A stretch of DNA of 64,000 nt. It comes from Pseudo-nitzschia pungens (taxonomy: Eukaryota > Bacillariophyta > Bacillariophyceae > Bacillariales > Bacillariaceae). Shown here in pieces: positions 33,743 to 45,184 of this stretch. The stretch spans positions 1,054,001 through 1,118,000 of the forward strand of contig CM074767.1 in assembly GCA_037355855.1 (NCBI GenBank), given 5' to 3'. How positions within the stretch are numbered: the first letter of the stretch is position 1; each line of letters begins with the position of its first letter. The notes under the pieces are model-generated. The model made no database searches and was not told where the DNA came from. It saw only the letters and a program-made list of their open reading frames with translations. Both the position numbers and the translations under genes were made by a program.

Positions 33743-33826
33743 CCGAATACTACAGAATTCCTATCAGCTATCCCCGGGTTTGGGACGTAGAACCCGTGGA
33801 CAGCTGATAAGAACTTTGTAGTAATG
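33743..33826. repeat. Long imperfect foldback (hairpin)
   Basis: The left arm (CCGAATACTACAGAATTCCT then ATCAGCTATCCCCGGGTT) pairs with the right arm (AACCCGTGGACAGCTGATAA then GAACTTTGTAGTAATG) over about 33 bp with few mismatches and a loop of about 10 nt. The outer CCGAAT/ATTCGG pair continues the stem after a bulge. This could be a structured RNA precursor, a foldback transposon remnant, or DNA only. Confidence 0.65.
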
Positions 33827-34330
33827 ATTATTCGGATTCTTCTTTTCGTTTCCATCCAATCCGTTAATTAAAAAATTGCTACCGGTATTGACGTCGCGTC
33901 GACATATAATTACTCTGCATATGATCGTCAGAAAGAACTTCAGTCAAAATAACAACTTGAGAAGTTTTTTCAATAGAGTACTACACGTAGTAATGTCAAT
34001 GCATTACAAGAAAACCGAGGTCGATTGCTCCGTTGACAAAAATGAATCGAACGCTCGAGAACAAGAGATTTGTACCCAGATCAAAGGTTGTATCGTACGT
34101 GCAGCGAGGTGGAAAATAACACAGGCATGTAATTTCTTTCTCGAATATTCATCGAATCCACGTAAGCAATTGTAGTTGGTGCTACTCGTAAAGCGGTCAA
34201 GAAATCCTCACTTCAAAGATAAAATTAGTTTCGTTTATATCCATTTCAATCCTTTTTCATTTGTGTGAAAACTTATGTATCGAATAACGTCCAAGCAGTC
34301 TATCCATGAGCAACTAACTGCGATTACTCA

Positions 34331-36973
34331 TCACACTAAACAGAATTCATCGACGTGCTTGTTGAGTTTGTCATCTTCGAAGGCAATGGCATTGACCACA
34401 GCGAGAGTGTGTTCATCGTTCCCATTGATGGCGGGTATTAACGGCACATGGTTGGGTGGGTTCTCGATAGGTGTTGTCCTCGGAGTTTCCTCCCTAGGTC
34501 TGGTTCTCGTCCTTTTGGCCTGTTGCAACCCAGCTTGACCCTTTGTCGTCAGTGAAATATCACGAGTAGGCTCGGGAGTAGGAAGAACAAGGTTGTTGTT
34601 GTTGTTGTTGTTGCTGCTGTTGTTGTTGTAAGACCTACCGGTTTGACGCTTTTGAACCGTCCAAAATTGATACTGCCGATCTCTGTTCTCAACACGTCGA
34701 ACGTGATTGATAAATGAATTGCGAACCTTTTGATGCAGCATGGGAGAGTTCAGTGGCAATTCGACCCAACAACCTTCGGGAGCGTCGATGCCTAAGCCAA
34801 TACCAATGCCCTTGAGCTGAGACGCACTTTCTAAGAATCTTCCTTCCTTCCAGGTGGCCGCGAATTCTTGAATGACTCCCAAGATAATTTCGCGCTTTTT
34901 CTTCCACGACCGTGTCTTTTGATAGAGGGTCACCTTGGCGTCTATCAACTCCATGAACTCGAGATTACCTCGCTGGAATTTGTGTTGGTCGTTCCAGAAT
35001 TTACCACCCTGGCGAAACAAAACATCGTTCACGCGCGGGCATTCGATGAGGGTAACACTACAATGATTGCTGTTGCCACAATTCGTTCGGTTTCCAGCTC
35101 TGGTGAACAAGTCGTGCATAGGTTTGTTGTTATGCTCAGCCCCTTTGAGTCTCTTGCTCGACTTTGTTGCTGAGATTTGTGGCACTTGTACTTGATTCGC
35201 AAAGAATGGAGACAGACACGGTAGCCCATTGAAAATGTAGGACCTGTCCCAGAGGGAGGACATGTGTTCTTGTTGGACTTGATTGTCTTGTCGTTCAAAC
35301 CATTCTTGAGTTTTGATCCACTGATTGTGTTGCTTGTGCTTGATCACACCCGTGGGTGTGACAGGGAGTTCGCGTACGGGGATGCCAAATGTAGCCAGCT
35401 TATTTCGTACCTCGGTATTGCTCAAATCGTTGTCGTAGAGGCGAATCCGTGTCATCACACTCATTGTAGAAGAATCCTCGCTCATCGATTTCAAAAGCCT
35501 AACACCTAATTGTGTTGTCAGCATCGGGTGCTTTGATGCGTCATAGCAAACATGAATAGCACTGCAACGAATGGGCAGAGCCTTTTGGAAGTTGATGCAG
35601 TCGTTGACAAATTGTTGCACATTGTGATTATAGGCACAGGTTGGTTTCTGGTCATCACCCACTTCTGATCCTTCGCGATTGGGAGCTATCGACACGATAC
35701 AGACCAAACCATCGCGTTGGGCATCGATGTCGCAGAGCGCAATTTTGGAGAAGAAGTACAGCATTGCCTTAAACTTCAAAGTTTAGAATCAGAGGAAGAG
35801 TGAAGGTCAGGTCAGACTGGCGGATGGAGGAGAATGATTCCCTACACCTTCATTTCATCGCGTGCTATTCCTTTGGATGCTTACCATAGTTTTGATGTTG
35901 AAGGGACTTTCCGTTTCGGACTGCAAGACTACAACTCTTCGCCCAGCCCGGTCGCGGCTGGGTAAAAGCTGAAACATCCCTGATTTGATACACTGCATCT
36001 CGGGCATGTTGATGCTGTTGTGTCGATTGTCACAGTTTCGTTTTCTCTTCGAAACTCTCTTCATTTTCTTCCAGCTCATATTCTCACTGTTGACATCTTG
36101 CGGAACTCCAGAGGGGAATTCTTCTGGCGATATTCGAGTTCGATGGTTTAGATCTACTAATGTTGGTGGACGTTGCAAACCGTCTTCTCCATAGAAACTG
36201 TAAAGAGCATTCAAGAGTGTCAAAAATCGTCCACATGCCCCCTGAGGATCCCAAAGTTCAGCTCGCAAGCACATAATTCTCAAGTCAGAGGAGTACGAGT
36301 CAGAGTTCCAGTTTGCGTCGACAAAATGCGACAATTTTTGATAAACACATGGTTCGTATGCATGCGAAGCATTAGTGGCTTGAACTGAGTTGGGTGTTTC
36401 CATCCATTCGTGATATCGTCTTGCCTCTTGACTTTGAAGAACACTATTATCCAGATGTTCTTGAAACTTCTTCAAAGACATTTCTACAATGTGCGGTTTC
36501 ATCTTGTCTTCAATCGTACCCATTGAGCTCACTCCATGGATCTCGTCCTCGATAAGGCACCGTTCTTGATAGGATATCCGATTCAATCTGTTTACCAGCA
36601 CTGTTCGCAGCGATTCTTGATCGTAAATTACGTTCTGATTCGCTGTGATGCTGGTTTGCTCTGAATCGCACCATCTCCCACCATCCTCGATAACGCTACA
36701 ATCGAGTTCGCTATCTTGGGTCAAAGAGGTTGAATCAGTTACGGCAGCGAATGATGAAGCAGACAAAAATCGTCTATCATTTCCACTTTCGCTTATTGAT
36801 GAATGATGAAACCGATCACCCTTGGGTTCTTCCTCACATTGGAACAGATGGTGCTGTTCATTTACCACGTCTTCATGAACCAAAAGGAAGTCGTTCTCTT
36901 CAACCTCACTTCGGAGAAGAAGGGGATCTTGTTCAAAACGTGGCACCTGTATTGTTGCTGGAATACAAGACAT
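34331..36973 (-). CDS. CRAL-TRIO (SEC14-like) protein with C-terminal DUF6824-type domain, two exons
   Basis: Exon 1 is 36973-35885 and exon 2 is 35773-34331, joined by a 111-nt intron (GTAAGC donor, TTTGAAG acceptor). The join gives 843 residues and restores one continuous CRAL-TRIO domain across the splice: SGMFQLLPSRDRAGRRVVVL before it, and DGLVCIVSIAPN, PIRCSAIHVCYD and TFGIPVRELPV after it. CRAL-TRIO domains bind small hydrophobic lipids. The second domain (about residues 600-720) contains NDVLFRQGGKFWNDQHKFQR, KREIILGVIQEF and GRFLE, and ends VRNSFINHVRR. I recognise this as the DUF6824 type that is expanded in diatoms; its role is unknown and DNA binding has only been guessed. The N-terminal 200 residues are acidic and variable. 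A poly-Asn run (about 34588-34630) and a basic Pro-rich tail close the protein. The start ATG is clear. Confidence 0.85.
35774..35884 (-). other. Intron splitting the CRAL-TRIO domain
   Basis: GTAAGC donor after codon ATG and a TTTGAAG acceptor, phase 0, 111 nt, with stops in all frames of the gene. Removing it joins NIKTM to FKAMLYFF. Confidence 0.82.
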
Positions 36974-39205
36974 GACCTATTCGCGAGACGAAGGGTATCA
37001 TGCCGATAACCGCCGTGAGAAAGTTCATATCAGGCGATGCGATGTACAAATTCGAGGGGGCTATCGTTTTTACTTACTTCGATTAATTTTTTTTATGACG
37101 GCTTGTCGGCTCCTCGCATGAAAATTGAGAGAAGAATATTAAAATACTTCATCTTGATAGTTTTCTGCGTCAGAATGGTAATGGTCGCTTCCTGTGTGTT
37201 CTTCTGAATTCTGAACCCAAGTGCAGCATTTATCAATCCAACGTGGTTTTGAGAGATGAATTGACCATCGGTTTAGACTCGTCCAAATCACAAGGAGAGA
37301 GATAAGGGAAGCTGTCATACTGTGATAGAAAAGTGATCTGACTGATGTACAATGCCGATGTCAAAAGAAAAGAAGAACGTCGTACCATAAAAGGATTTTT
37401 CAGTCTATCCAAAAAATCCGGAACTTTATATAAATATAGCATAATTGGGGGTTCTCCTATCATGTGTATCTGACAACGCATTTTGCAGCTTGATGTACAA
37501 AATTATGCTTTGGATACGAATACGGTAATTAGGGCAGTGCAAACAGTATTGATTACGTAGTATCTTTGAGACCTCTGACTTGTTCTCTGAATCAAGTGTG
37601 TCTATAATTGCTCTTCAGGAGGGTCTGAGTACGTCTGGTACAATCGAAAGGGTACGGTACGGTAATAAATAATAATAGAGTGCGATATGTTAATGGAGAC
37701 AAAACTTACCCGGCGATTAACATTTTCGCCTTGTTCAAATTTTAAGAAGAAGCGGAGCGGTTAGCGCAATCTGACCATCTTGGAAGATGTTTGTATCACA
37801 TTTCAAGACTGACGCAGGAAACGTTTTTGCGGACATGGGAACCATAAGTAAATTTTTTTTCTTATTGTCAAAAAATAATACGTTGTACAGTGCTGGATTG
37901 AACCGAGATCGATTGATAAGACGGAAGAAGCCCTAATGAAAAAACATCACATTGATAATGTTTTACGTAGTACTTGCGAATCAGAGAGACCCAGGAGAGA
38001 CCTAAGGTTAAGATTACTGTAGAGGTCGTGTTTTAGAATCCGATTGGCCATAATGTTACCTGGTTATGTGCATTAATTGAAACCGTATTCAGATCGAAAA
38101 ATAATTATTGATTTCAATGCACAACAACAGGCGTCTTGGTTTCGTTTACTCAACAATGGGTTCCACTACCCAGCTGTGAAGAATCGTTGTTGATGTTCGA
38201 AGCGACGAAAAAGAAGTAGTAGACGCTTCGAACCATACGGTACAAATTCTCTGAAGAACTCGGTACAAGAAGAATCGAGTTCTTTTCACACACTCCTTAA
38301 CCTCGCTCGTCGGACAAGAACAATATTGAATATTGAGAATTCGAAAGTTCTCAAAATCGATTGAGCGAGATTCTTCCATGAATGTCATTGAATAGAAGAA
38401 CGAAAAAAAAGCGTCTCAATCGTTGGCGGATGCGTGTTTTGTACTCGTACCTGGACGGGTAGTAAGTTACCGGTACCGTTCACTCAGCAAACACAATTCA
38501 ACAATAATCCTTGTCAGCTGTCCCCATTCTTTCCAGAGGTATTGGTCATTGTCAGCTATAAAAGTATTAAGAAGTACAGTAAACCTTACTACGTACTTGT
38601 ACTTAGTAATTACTTCGTATTAATTAGTAACGCCTTTTTACTATGGCCTTCAACACAAGGGAAGTTTACTTCACCCCGTATCGTAGGTCCAAAGTCCATC
38701 CGTACAGCACACAACCCGCGAACACTATTCACCCGGTGAAAGAAGAATTTGACGATCGTGGTCTTGGGTCTCGCGGATGCATTCGACATACTACTAGTAA
38801 TTTAACCTTACAGTAAGTACGGTACGTACAAAAACCAAACTTCATACTCTACTTGGTCTTCTACGGTACATTAAGGTTAACCTTACCTCAAAAGACGATG
38901 ATGGTTGTCCCTTGCCGTAAATTAGATACAATACCATTATTATTACGTAGTAAGGTTATTTCACATACCAGGTAAGTTAGGTCATACCAGTAACTTTGTA
39001 CGGTACAAAACCATGCATCGAAAAAGTGCATGCTTGTACTTGTACTTGTACTGGTACCAGTACGGCTAAGTAAGCCTTACTCGCAACTCGCACGCTGCGA
39101 TTCTCTCAATCAAAATGCGCCGCGGTGGTTTGGAAGACAGACGCGAACGGAACGGAACGGAAGGGAAGGGAAGGGAACAATCGATGCCGCACGCGGGATG
39201 AAATA
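36974..39205. other. Gene-free spacer
   Basis: About 2.2 kb between divergent genes. No coding frame with motif. GTAAGGTTA and TTACGGTAC strings cluster at 38790-39075. A tRNA-like A-box string near 37755 was examined and rejected. Pyrimidine/purine runs (GGAACGGAAGGG) at 39140-39180 lead into the next gene. Confidence 0.5.
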
Positions 39206-41551
39206 ATGAAACGACACCACCGACCCATCTCGTCGCCAAAGCTTTCGTCGTCCTTGCCGGGGGACCCAAAAACGGATCGTTTCGGCAGCAGGGTCGCGAG
39301 TCCCGAGGACGGCGCGGGCGGTTTTCGGGACGCCGAAGAACTTCCCGGCATCGGTCCGCATTCGCAGTCGCATTCGCAGTCGCATCGAACCGCCGGAGAC
39401 GACAAGCGCCGTCGTCGCAACGGCCTCTGGTGTCGGACCGTCGGACGTTGCGATCACCACCAACAAAGATACGGGCACGGCAATGAAACACCAAACAACA
39501 ACAACAAAAACAACAACAACGATCGAAAGAGGTTCGTTCTCGCCGTTTTGTTCCTGGCCGTGTTTGGGATGCGGATCCTGCGCGACGTTCGCTACGATCG
39601 ACTGTTCGGAGGGGAAACCGCAATCGCAATCGAAATCGCAAGCGCAATGATCGCACCGTCCCCGATTCCTGGCAACGACACGGAAGAGCGCGGAGGCGGT
39701 CTGTCCCCTCCGCCTCCCCCTTTGCCCGTCGATCCCACCGCGGCACGGAACGACAACGAGAACGACAACGAGAACGCGACCCCGCAACGCGCTCGCCATC
39801 CGGGCCCTCCCGCGAGCGCTCTCGGCGGGGCAACCACCGCGTTCCGGGATCGAAGACACGAGCCCTCGACCCTTGACTACTACTGGCTCAACAGCACCAC
39901 CATCGAGGGGACGGTGAAGAACCACGCGGGACCCGACGCCGCCTGGTACCGGGCCTGCGCCGGGGACAAGGCCTCGGGCTGGATCCGGAACATGCGGTCG
40001 CGGGGCGGAGCGAGCCACCGGTTCTACACGCGGGCCTGCAACGGCACGGGCCTGCATCCCCAGGGGGTCCACTGGGATCCCTTTCGCACGGTCGCCCACA
40101 ACTGCAGCGTCACGTCGAGGGTCAAGCTGACGGTTTTCCGGGACCACCTGGACGAGGACTGGAAACTCACGACCTACGGTGCCGACGGGGTCGCCAAGAC
40201 GGTGGGGGGGGACGTCTTTTACGTGGTGTATTCGGAATACGACAATGAAAATGGCAATGGCAATGAAAATGGCAATGGCAATGAAAATGAAAATGGCAAT
40301 GGCAATGAAAATGAAAATGGCAATCCCAAAGGCACAAACCACGCCGAAACACCGCTCCTGCCCCTGGCGGTGGGAATCCCGACCGACCGCTACGACGGAA
40401 CCTACGGACTGGACTTTGTTTCGGTTCCCTTTCTGGATCGTCGCTACCGAAGCCCGAGGGGACCGGACGGAAAGCGCCGCAGGGGGAGGCTCACGGTGCA
40501 CCCTTTGACGACGTGTTTCATCGGGGAGCTGTATCCTCCCCTCAAGGACGGTTGGAACACGGGGGGAGCGACCAACGAATCCTGGAACATTTACGACCTG
40601 GAGCGACCCTTCCGGGTTCAGGATTGGTACTCCGATCGGTATCTTCCCGCCCAGCGCGCGGCGCGGCAGCAGCAGCAAAAACAACACCAACAACAATACC
40701 AACAACAACTCAACCGCCTCTGGGACTTTGATCGGGTGGTCTTTTTCGGGGATTCCATCTCGCAGCTCCTGGTCTGGGACGTTGGGGCCGGGGACTACCA
40801 TTCGTTTCTCCGCGAAAAAATCGAGAGCGGGAGGGTGTGGGTGCCGAACGCGGGCGACAGCAACGGCGCTTTCGCTCCCGACGAGGCGGACAAGATCGCG
40901 GAGCGGGGCGGTCCGGTCAACGTCAACCTGCCGCTGTCCCCGGCGACCCTGGGCGAATACATCTCGGCGCTGGACTCGACGGTGCGGGAGGGACTGCTGC
41001 GCGGGGGAGGAGGTGGTGCCGATAACAACGAGAACAACGACAACAACAACAACGATAACGACAACAACCCATCGCTCGGCCTGGTCCTCGGATCCGCGGC
41101 GTGGGACGTGATCTGGCCCGCCGAGTGGCAGGGCCCGACCTTTGACTCCCACCTGTCGGCGGTGACCGACCTGGTCAATCACGTGCTCTCGGAGTACCCG
41201 AAAAGCGTCACGGTGGTCTGGAGGCTCCCCTTTGCCAACCACCTGCACGCGGCCGACCCGGAGCGGTGCTTTTCCGATCCGGACGCTTCGAGCGACGGCG
41301 GGGCCTGCGCCACGGCCCTCAAGTACGCCACCTCCGAGCGGTTCCGGCAGGTGTACCTGGCCCAGAAGAAGCTCCTTCGCGAGGTCTTTGGGGGGGATCC
41401 CCGCGTGCGGGTCCTGGATCTGTACGAGGTGTCGTATCTGTCGGGAGCCCACTGGATGATGCCCTCGGATTCCATCCACTACCAGCCTCTCTGGAACGCC
41501 AAAATCCTCGATCTCTTGTACGACAACCGGGAGGAGGAGCAGGAGCGGTGA
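39206..41551 (+). CDS. Type II membrane protein with SGNH/PC-esterase-like domain
   Basis: Role: SGNH hydrolases and PC-esterase proteins add or remove acyl groups, often on glycans in the Golgi; the activity here is inferred. The first ATG (39206) gives 781 residues; the frame is open further upstream but without ATG. Residues about 107-125 are a single membrane helix (KRFVLAVLFLAVFGMRIL), preceded by a basic polar tail, so a type II orientation is likely. The lumenal part holds DRVVFFGDSISQLLVWD with the GDS nucleophile block (about residue 514), GLVLGSAAWDVIW, and the terminal DxxH in SDSIHYQPLWN (about residue 754). Low-complexity inserts encoded by repeats interrupt it: NGNGNENENGN (40242-40325), a Gln run, and NNENNDNNNND. 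GC-rich third positions produce a 789-codon frame on the opposite strand, which is not a gene. Confidence 0.82.
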   Translation: MKRHHRPISSPKLSSSLPGDPKTDRFGSRVASPEDGAGGFRDAEELPGIGPHSQSHSQSHRTAGDDKRRRRNGLWCRTVGRCDHHQQRYGHGNETPNNNNKNNNNDRKRFVLAVLFLAVFGMRILRDVRYDRLFGGETAIAIEIASAMIAPSPIPGNDTEERGGGLSPPPPPLPVDPTAARNDNENDNENATPQRARHPGPPASALGGATTAFRDRRHEPSTLDYYWLNSTTIEGTVKNHAGPDAAWYRACAGDKASGWIRNMRSRGGASHRFYTRACNGTGLHPQGVHWDPFRTVAHNCSVTSRVKLTVFRDHLDEDWKLTTYGADGVAKTVGGDVFYVVYSEYDNENGNGNENGNGNENENGNGNENENGNPKGTNHAETPLLPLAVGIPTDRYDGTYGLDFVSVPFLDRRYRSPRGPDGKRRRGRLTVHPLTTCFIGELYPPLKDGWNTGGATNESWNIYDLERPFRVQDWYSDRYLPAQRAARQQQQKQHQQQYQQQLNRLWDFDRVVFFGDSISQLLVWDVGAGDYHSFLREKIESGRVWVPNAGDSNGAFAPDEADKIAERGGPVNVNLPLSPATLGEYISALDSTVREGLLRGGGGGADNNENNDNNNNDNDNNPSLGLVLGSAAWDVIWPAEWQGPTFDSHLSAVTDLVNHVLSEYPKSVTVVWRLPFANHLHAADPERCFSDPDASSDGGACATALKYATSERFRQVYLAQKKLLREVFGGDPRVRVLDLYEVSYLSGAHWMMPSDSIHYQPLWNAKILDLLYDNREEEQER

Positions 41552-43528
41552 CGGGGATGGTAGTTGATTGGGTCCTCACGAACGCACTCGCGCACGCACG
41601 CACGCACGCAGCGCAATGGTGTGCCGTGGACTCTTTGTGTGCAGCATCACCGGACGTCCGTGGCGGGGCAAGGGTGGCCCACCCGATGCAGACATATGCA
41701 TGCATGCGTGCGTGCATCTGCACTCTGCAATCGTGTGGTGCATGCTCTGCTCCTTGGAAACACGAATGGACCACCAAAAAAACGGGCTCTCTGGTTGCGT
41801 GTGGTTTCGTTGGAGTTTGGTACTTGTACTTGTACTAAGTACAGTCGACGAGCTACCGGTATGCGCGCAGATACCATTGGATACGTACCTACCTACCTAC
41901 CTACGGATCACCGGCAATCGATCGATCGATCGATCGGTCGGACGAACGATGCTGCACCCCTAATTACCGTGTCGCAATCAACTCCCTGCAACGATGTCGA
42001 TGCTCGTTGCATTGCGTTGCGTCACGTCACGTCACGTCACGGCACATCGTGTCATTGCTGGCAGCATTGCGACCGATCGTTTCCGAACCCAAAAAAAACA
42101 CCGTGATATGCATGTTGGTATGCATCGTCCACAACGGAGTATCTGTTGCTCTCGGCAACATTGCTAGCAATAATAGTATTTATTATCCATGCAAGATCCT
42201 CATCCGTTGTAATTACGATCTTGTTCTGCGGGGGATAGAGGAGCAGCGTCAAAATACAGGACCTAAAAAAAACATAGTAAGGCTTTATGTACTTCGTACG
42301 TACCCGTACGAATGAAGTAAGCCTTACAGTAAGGTTACCGTACAGTAAATCTTACTTCGTACTACGTAACCTTAAGGTTGCTTCGCAATGACTAATGAAG
42401 CTACGAAACCGAAACATTATACCGGTACACTATTGCCCTTCATGTTGGTATGTTCGGATATCGGATGTGTTGTGAAGGAAGTCTTTTTCTCTGCTACTTT
42501 TTGTGGTATGAGTAAGTTAAGTTAATTACTACTACGAGTACTTGTAATCTTATGAAGTACGAACTACGAAGCAAATCTTATTGGGTATGGTCATAGAATG
42601 TCAGTTTGAAGTTTTTCGGTATGTGCCTCATGAACGGGTACGAGTACCTTACGCAGCACACTATTATGACCATTTTGAATTTCGATCATGTGACGTCTTT
42701 CCTGGCAGATTTACAACCGGGCTGCGGTAAGATTACGGTATTTTGTATTTTGACTGAGATGAGAAATTAGTCGTAAAAGTAATTACCTACCGTATCTCGT
42801 CGATGTTGTTCAACCTTGTAACGGCCGTTGGTTTGTTGCTGTAATTTACCAGAACGAGTAAGTAACCCTACTCGCACCTGGTACCTACCGTTCGGTATCA
42901 ATCTTGAGAGCGATAACCTTACATAACAGTCGCTGGTGGATGGTAAAAGTACGACCCGTGACCCATCCCGACACCCTTTTTTTTTAAGGTTTACCTATTT
43001 TAAAGCAAGCACAATACCGCATCGGCGACGCACCCGTATCGTTACGCTACCCTTGCAAGCAACATCGAGGGAACGGTTTGTCCGATCGAAGCGACCGAGT
43101 TGTCCGTGTACGGTACCGTCAAATCAGAAACTTCCGGTCTTTCGTCGGTGTCTGTTCGTTGTCGTTTGCCAGAAAATTCGGTGGCATCGCTCAAAATCAA
43201 TCAATCAATCGATCGATCGATCGATCAATCGTGTGCGCTCACTCGAGGCGGGAAGGACAAGAGAACGGTTTCTGGTTGGGTCCCGGATCGAGCTGGGGTT
43301 GCTGTAGCTGCAACAGCGACGACGGAGCCATCGTCGGAGGGACGTTTGGAAACAGATCACGGGCATTACCGTATCGACCATTCAAACATTCGGACATACC
43401 ATTTTTCCCATTTTGAGCACTCGTTCGCAGTCATTATTATTTGTCGAGACATTGCACACTCGCCGCTGAGGCAACAGAAACAGCGCTAGCAACACCGACC
43501 GATCATCGTTCGGAATCCTTGCATCATC
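41552..43528. repeat. Gene-free spacer with several tetra- and pentanucleotide arrays
   Basis: No gene seen. Arrays: (CGCA)n at about 41587-41612, (CTAC)n at about 41885-41904, (GATC)n at about 41918-41937, (GTCAC)n at about 42021-42043, and (ATCG)n at about 43197-43228. Spacer strings of the GTAAGGTTAC/CGTACGTAC type are dense at 42280-42375. Short frames here are motif-free. Confidence 0.6.
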
Positions 43529-45184
43529 ATGGGAGGACAACCACTTCAACCCCAACAGCAACAGCAACCGCGACAGCGACAAGCCAACGGTGGCACCGGC
43601 AGTGGTTGCGTCGGATTCGCGTCCGGCAAATTCCCGGCCCTCGCCGTGGGACTCACGCTCGCTTGCTTCGTCGCGATGTGCAGCAACGCGGTGCTGTTTG
43701 CCTTCTGGGACGACTGGAAGCTCCACGACCAGACGGGACCGACGATCCGACTCGTCGCCCTCCACGACGGCAACGGCAGGGGGAGATCCGACGGTCTCGG
43801 GCGCAGCGGCATCGGCAGCGGTGCAACGATGGGCAACGCGCCATCGGATTCGGTGGTGGCATCGAAAGGGACCGCGGCAAGATCGCAAACGAATCGGACC
43901 AACGATCCAAGCAGAAGCAACGGTAGCAGCAGCAACAAAAACAAAAACGACAAACTTTCCGGCAGAAACGACAACCGCAACAAACTCGTTTACACGTGTT
44001 CCTACGGACCCTCCGGGGACGCACCTCGGACCACCGTGACGGCGCCCGTCCGAACGCCGGCCTTTGTGGTCATCGGGGTGCAGAAATCCGGCAGCACGGC
44101 CATGCTGACCTATTGCCGGGACCACCCGCAGATTCTTCAGACCAAACACAAGTTCCGAAGGGAGGGGCACTTTTTCGACACCAACTGGAATTCCATGGTG
44201 GTCAAGGAAGCCGAGCGATTGGGACTGAAGCAAGCCAACGACAAGCACTGCCTGGCGCTGGAGCAGTACATGAAGCTCTTCGAGACGGAAACGATCCTGG
44301 CCCACTCCCAGACGCTGGCGCACTCTCCATCGGGTGGCGACAACGACAGCAAAAACAACCACAAAAACAACAACAACAACAACAACAACACCATCAGCGA
44401 TTCGTCGCTTCCGTTGTTTACCTTTGAAAAGACCATGTCGTACGTGATAAATCCGGCAATACCCGCCCGCATAAAGCACACGGTGCCCTGGGCCAAGGTG
44501 GTTCTGGTGCTGCGAAATCCCGTCGATCGCCTCTACAGCCAGTACAAGATGCTGATTCGCGACGTTTTCAGCATGCGCAAGTATTCCCTGGAGGATTTGG
44601 TCTACCACGAACTCAAGGTCATGAAGGGAAAGTGGTTGATGACGAATGCTCCCCTGCCGATCCCAAAACATGCCAACGGGACGGCAATGGATGCCAGCAA
44701 CGCCGATCCGTCCGATCCGGTCAACGCCGACCACTACGACATGCCCGAAAGCGTTCCGGCCGACCACCTGGTCCTCGAACCGGAGCGGTGGAAACCCTCC
44801 CGGACCGCCATTCTCAAAAAACCCGACGGGGGTCCCTTTTACGCGCAGAATTTCGTCCGCCGGGGCCTCTACGCGGCGCAGCTCGAGTGGTGGCTCGAGC
44901 ACTACACGGTCGGCGAGGACCTGCTGGTCGTCGACTACGCCGACCTCCTGGAGGACACCCGGTCCGTCTACGAGCGCGTCCTGCGCTTTGCGGAGATTCC
45001 CCTCCCGGCCAATCCCGACTCGATCGACTTCGACCAAAAGGTCCGGGCCGACGACCGCAGGGACTACCGGCCCCTCTCGGAAGATACCCGCAGGTATCTC
45101 GCGGCGTTCTACGCTCCCTCCAACGCCCGGCTGGAGGCCTTGCTGGGACCGGAGTGGAGCGCCGACAAGCTGGGGTGGGATTGA
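43529..45184 (+). CDS. Golgi-type sulfotransferase (type II membrane protein)
   Basis: Reaction (family knowledge): transfer of sulfate from PAPS to a carbohydrate or similar acceptor. Seen: 551 codons from ATG, with a short Gln-rich cytosolic tail and one membrane helix (FPALAVGLTLACFVAMCSNA, about residues 34-59). A polar stem rich in Gly/Arg/Asn follows. The catalytic domain begins PAFVVIGVQKSGSTAML, the 5'-phosphosulfate loop, near residue 184. The second PAPS motif is VVLVLRNPVDRLYSQYKML, near residue 328. Later come LYAAQLEWWLEHY and LLVVDYADLLEDT, typical of heparan-sulfate-type and bifunctional sulfotransferases. A poly-Asn insert encoded by AAC repeats (44349-44390) sits between the two motifs. 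The key Lys, Ser and Arg are present, so it should be active. The acceptor cannot be told. Diatoms make sulfated polysaccharides, which would fit. Confidence 0.9.
   Translation: MGGQPLQPQQQQQPRQRQANGGTGSGCVGFASGKFPALAVGLTLACFVAMCSNAVLFAFWDDWKLHDQTGPTIRLVALHDGNGRGRSDGLGRSGIGSGATMGNAPSDSVVASKGTAARSQTNRTNDPSRSNGSSSNKNKNDKLSGRNDNRNKLVYTCSYGPSGDAPRTTVTAPVRTPAFVVIGVQKSGSTAMLTYCRDHPQILQTKHKFRREGHFFDTNWNSMVVKEAERLGLKQANDKHCLALEQYMKLFETETILAHSQTLAHSPSGGDNDSKNNHKNNNNNNNNTISDSSLPLFTFEKTMSYVINPAIPARIKHTVPWAKVVLVLRNPVDRLYSQYKMLIRDVFSMRKYSLEDLVYHELKVMKGKWLMTNAPLPIPKHANGTAMDASNADPSDPVNADHYDMPESVPADHLVLEPERWKPSRTAILKKPDGGPFYAQNFVRRGLYAAQLEWWLEHYTVGEDLLVVDYADLLEDTRSVYERVLRFAEIPLPANPDSIDFDQKVRADDRRDYRPLSEDTRRYLAAFYAPSNARLEALLGPEWSADKLGWD

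Larger units (their letters stand above)
32298..34330. other. Gene-free spacer with two inverted-repeat elements
   Basis: No coding region is supported; a 99-codon frame at 33876-34175 starts with TTG and has no motif. The notable contents are listed separately: an inverted-repeat element at about 32924-33245 and a foldback at about 33743-33826. GTAAGGTTAC and TACGGTAC strings cluster at 32570-32660. Confidence 0.5.

Noticed and set aside
37744..37820. tRNA-like A-box string (GCGGTTAGCGCAATCTGAC)
   Set aside because: No B-box at the right distance and no cloverleaf can be drawn. The GGTTCAATCC on the minus strand near 37897 also lacks a matching T stem.
39110..41479. 789-codon minus-strand open frame opposite the SGNH-like gene
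   Set aside because: Same cause. The plus strand has a membrane helix, GDS block and DxxH; the minus strand has only low-complexity Arg/Val/Gly sequence.
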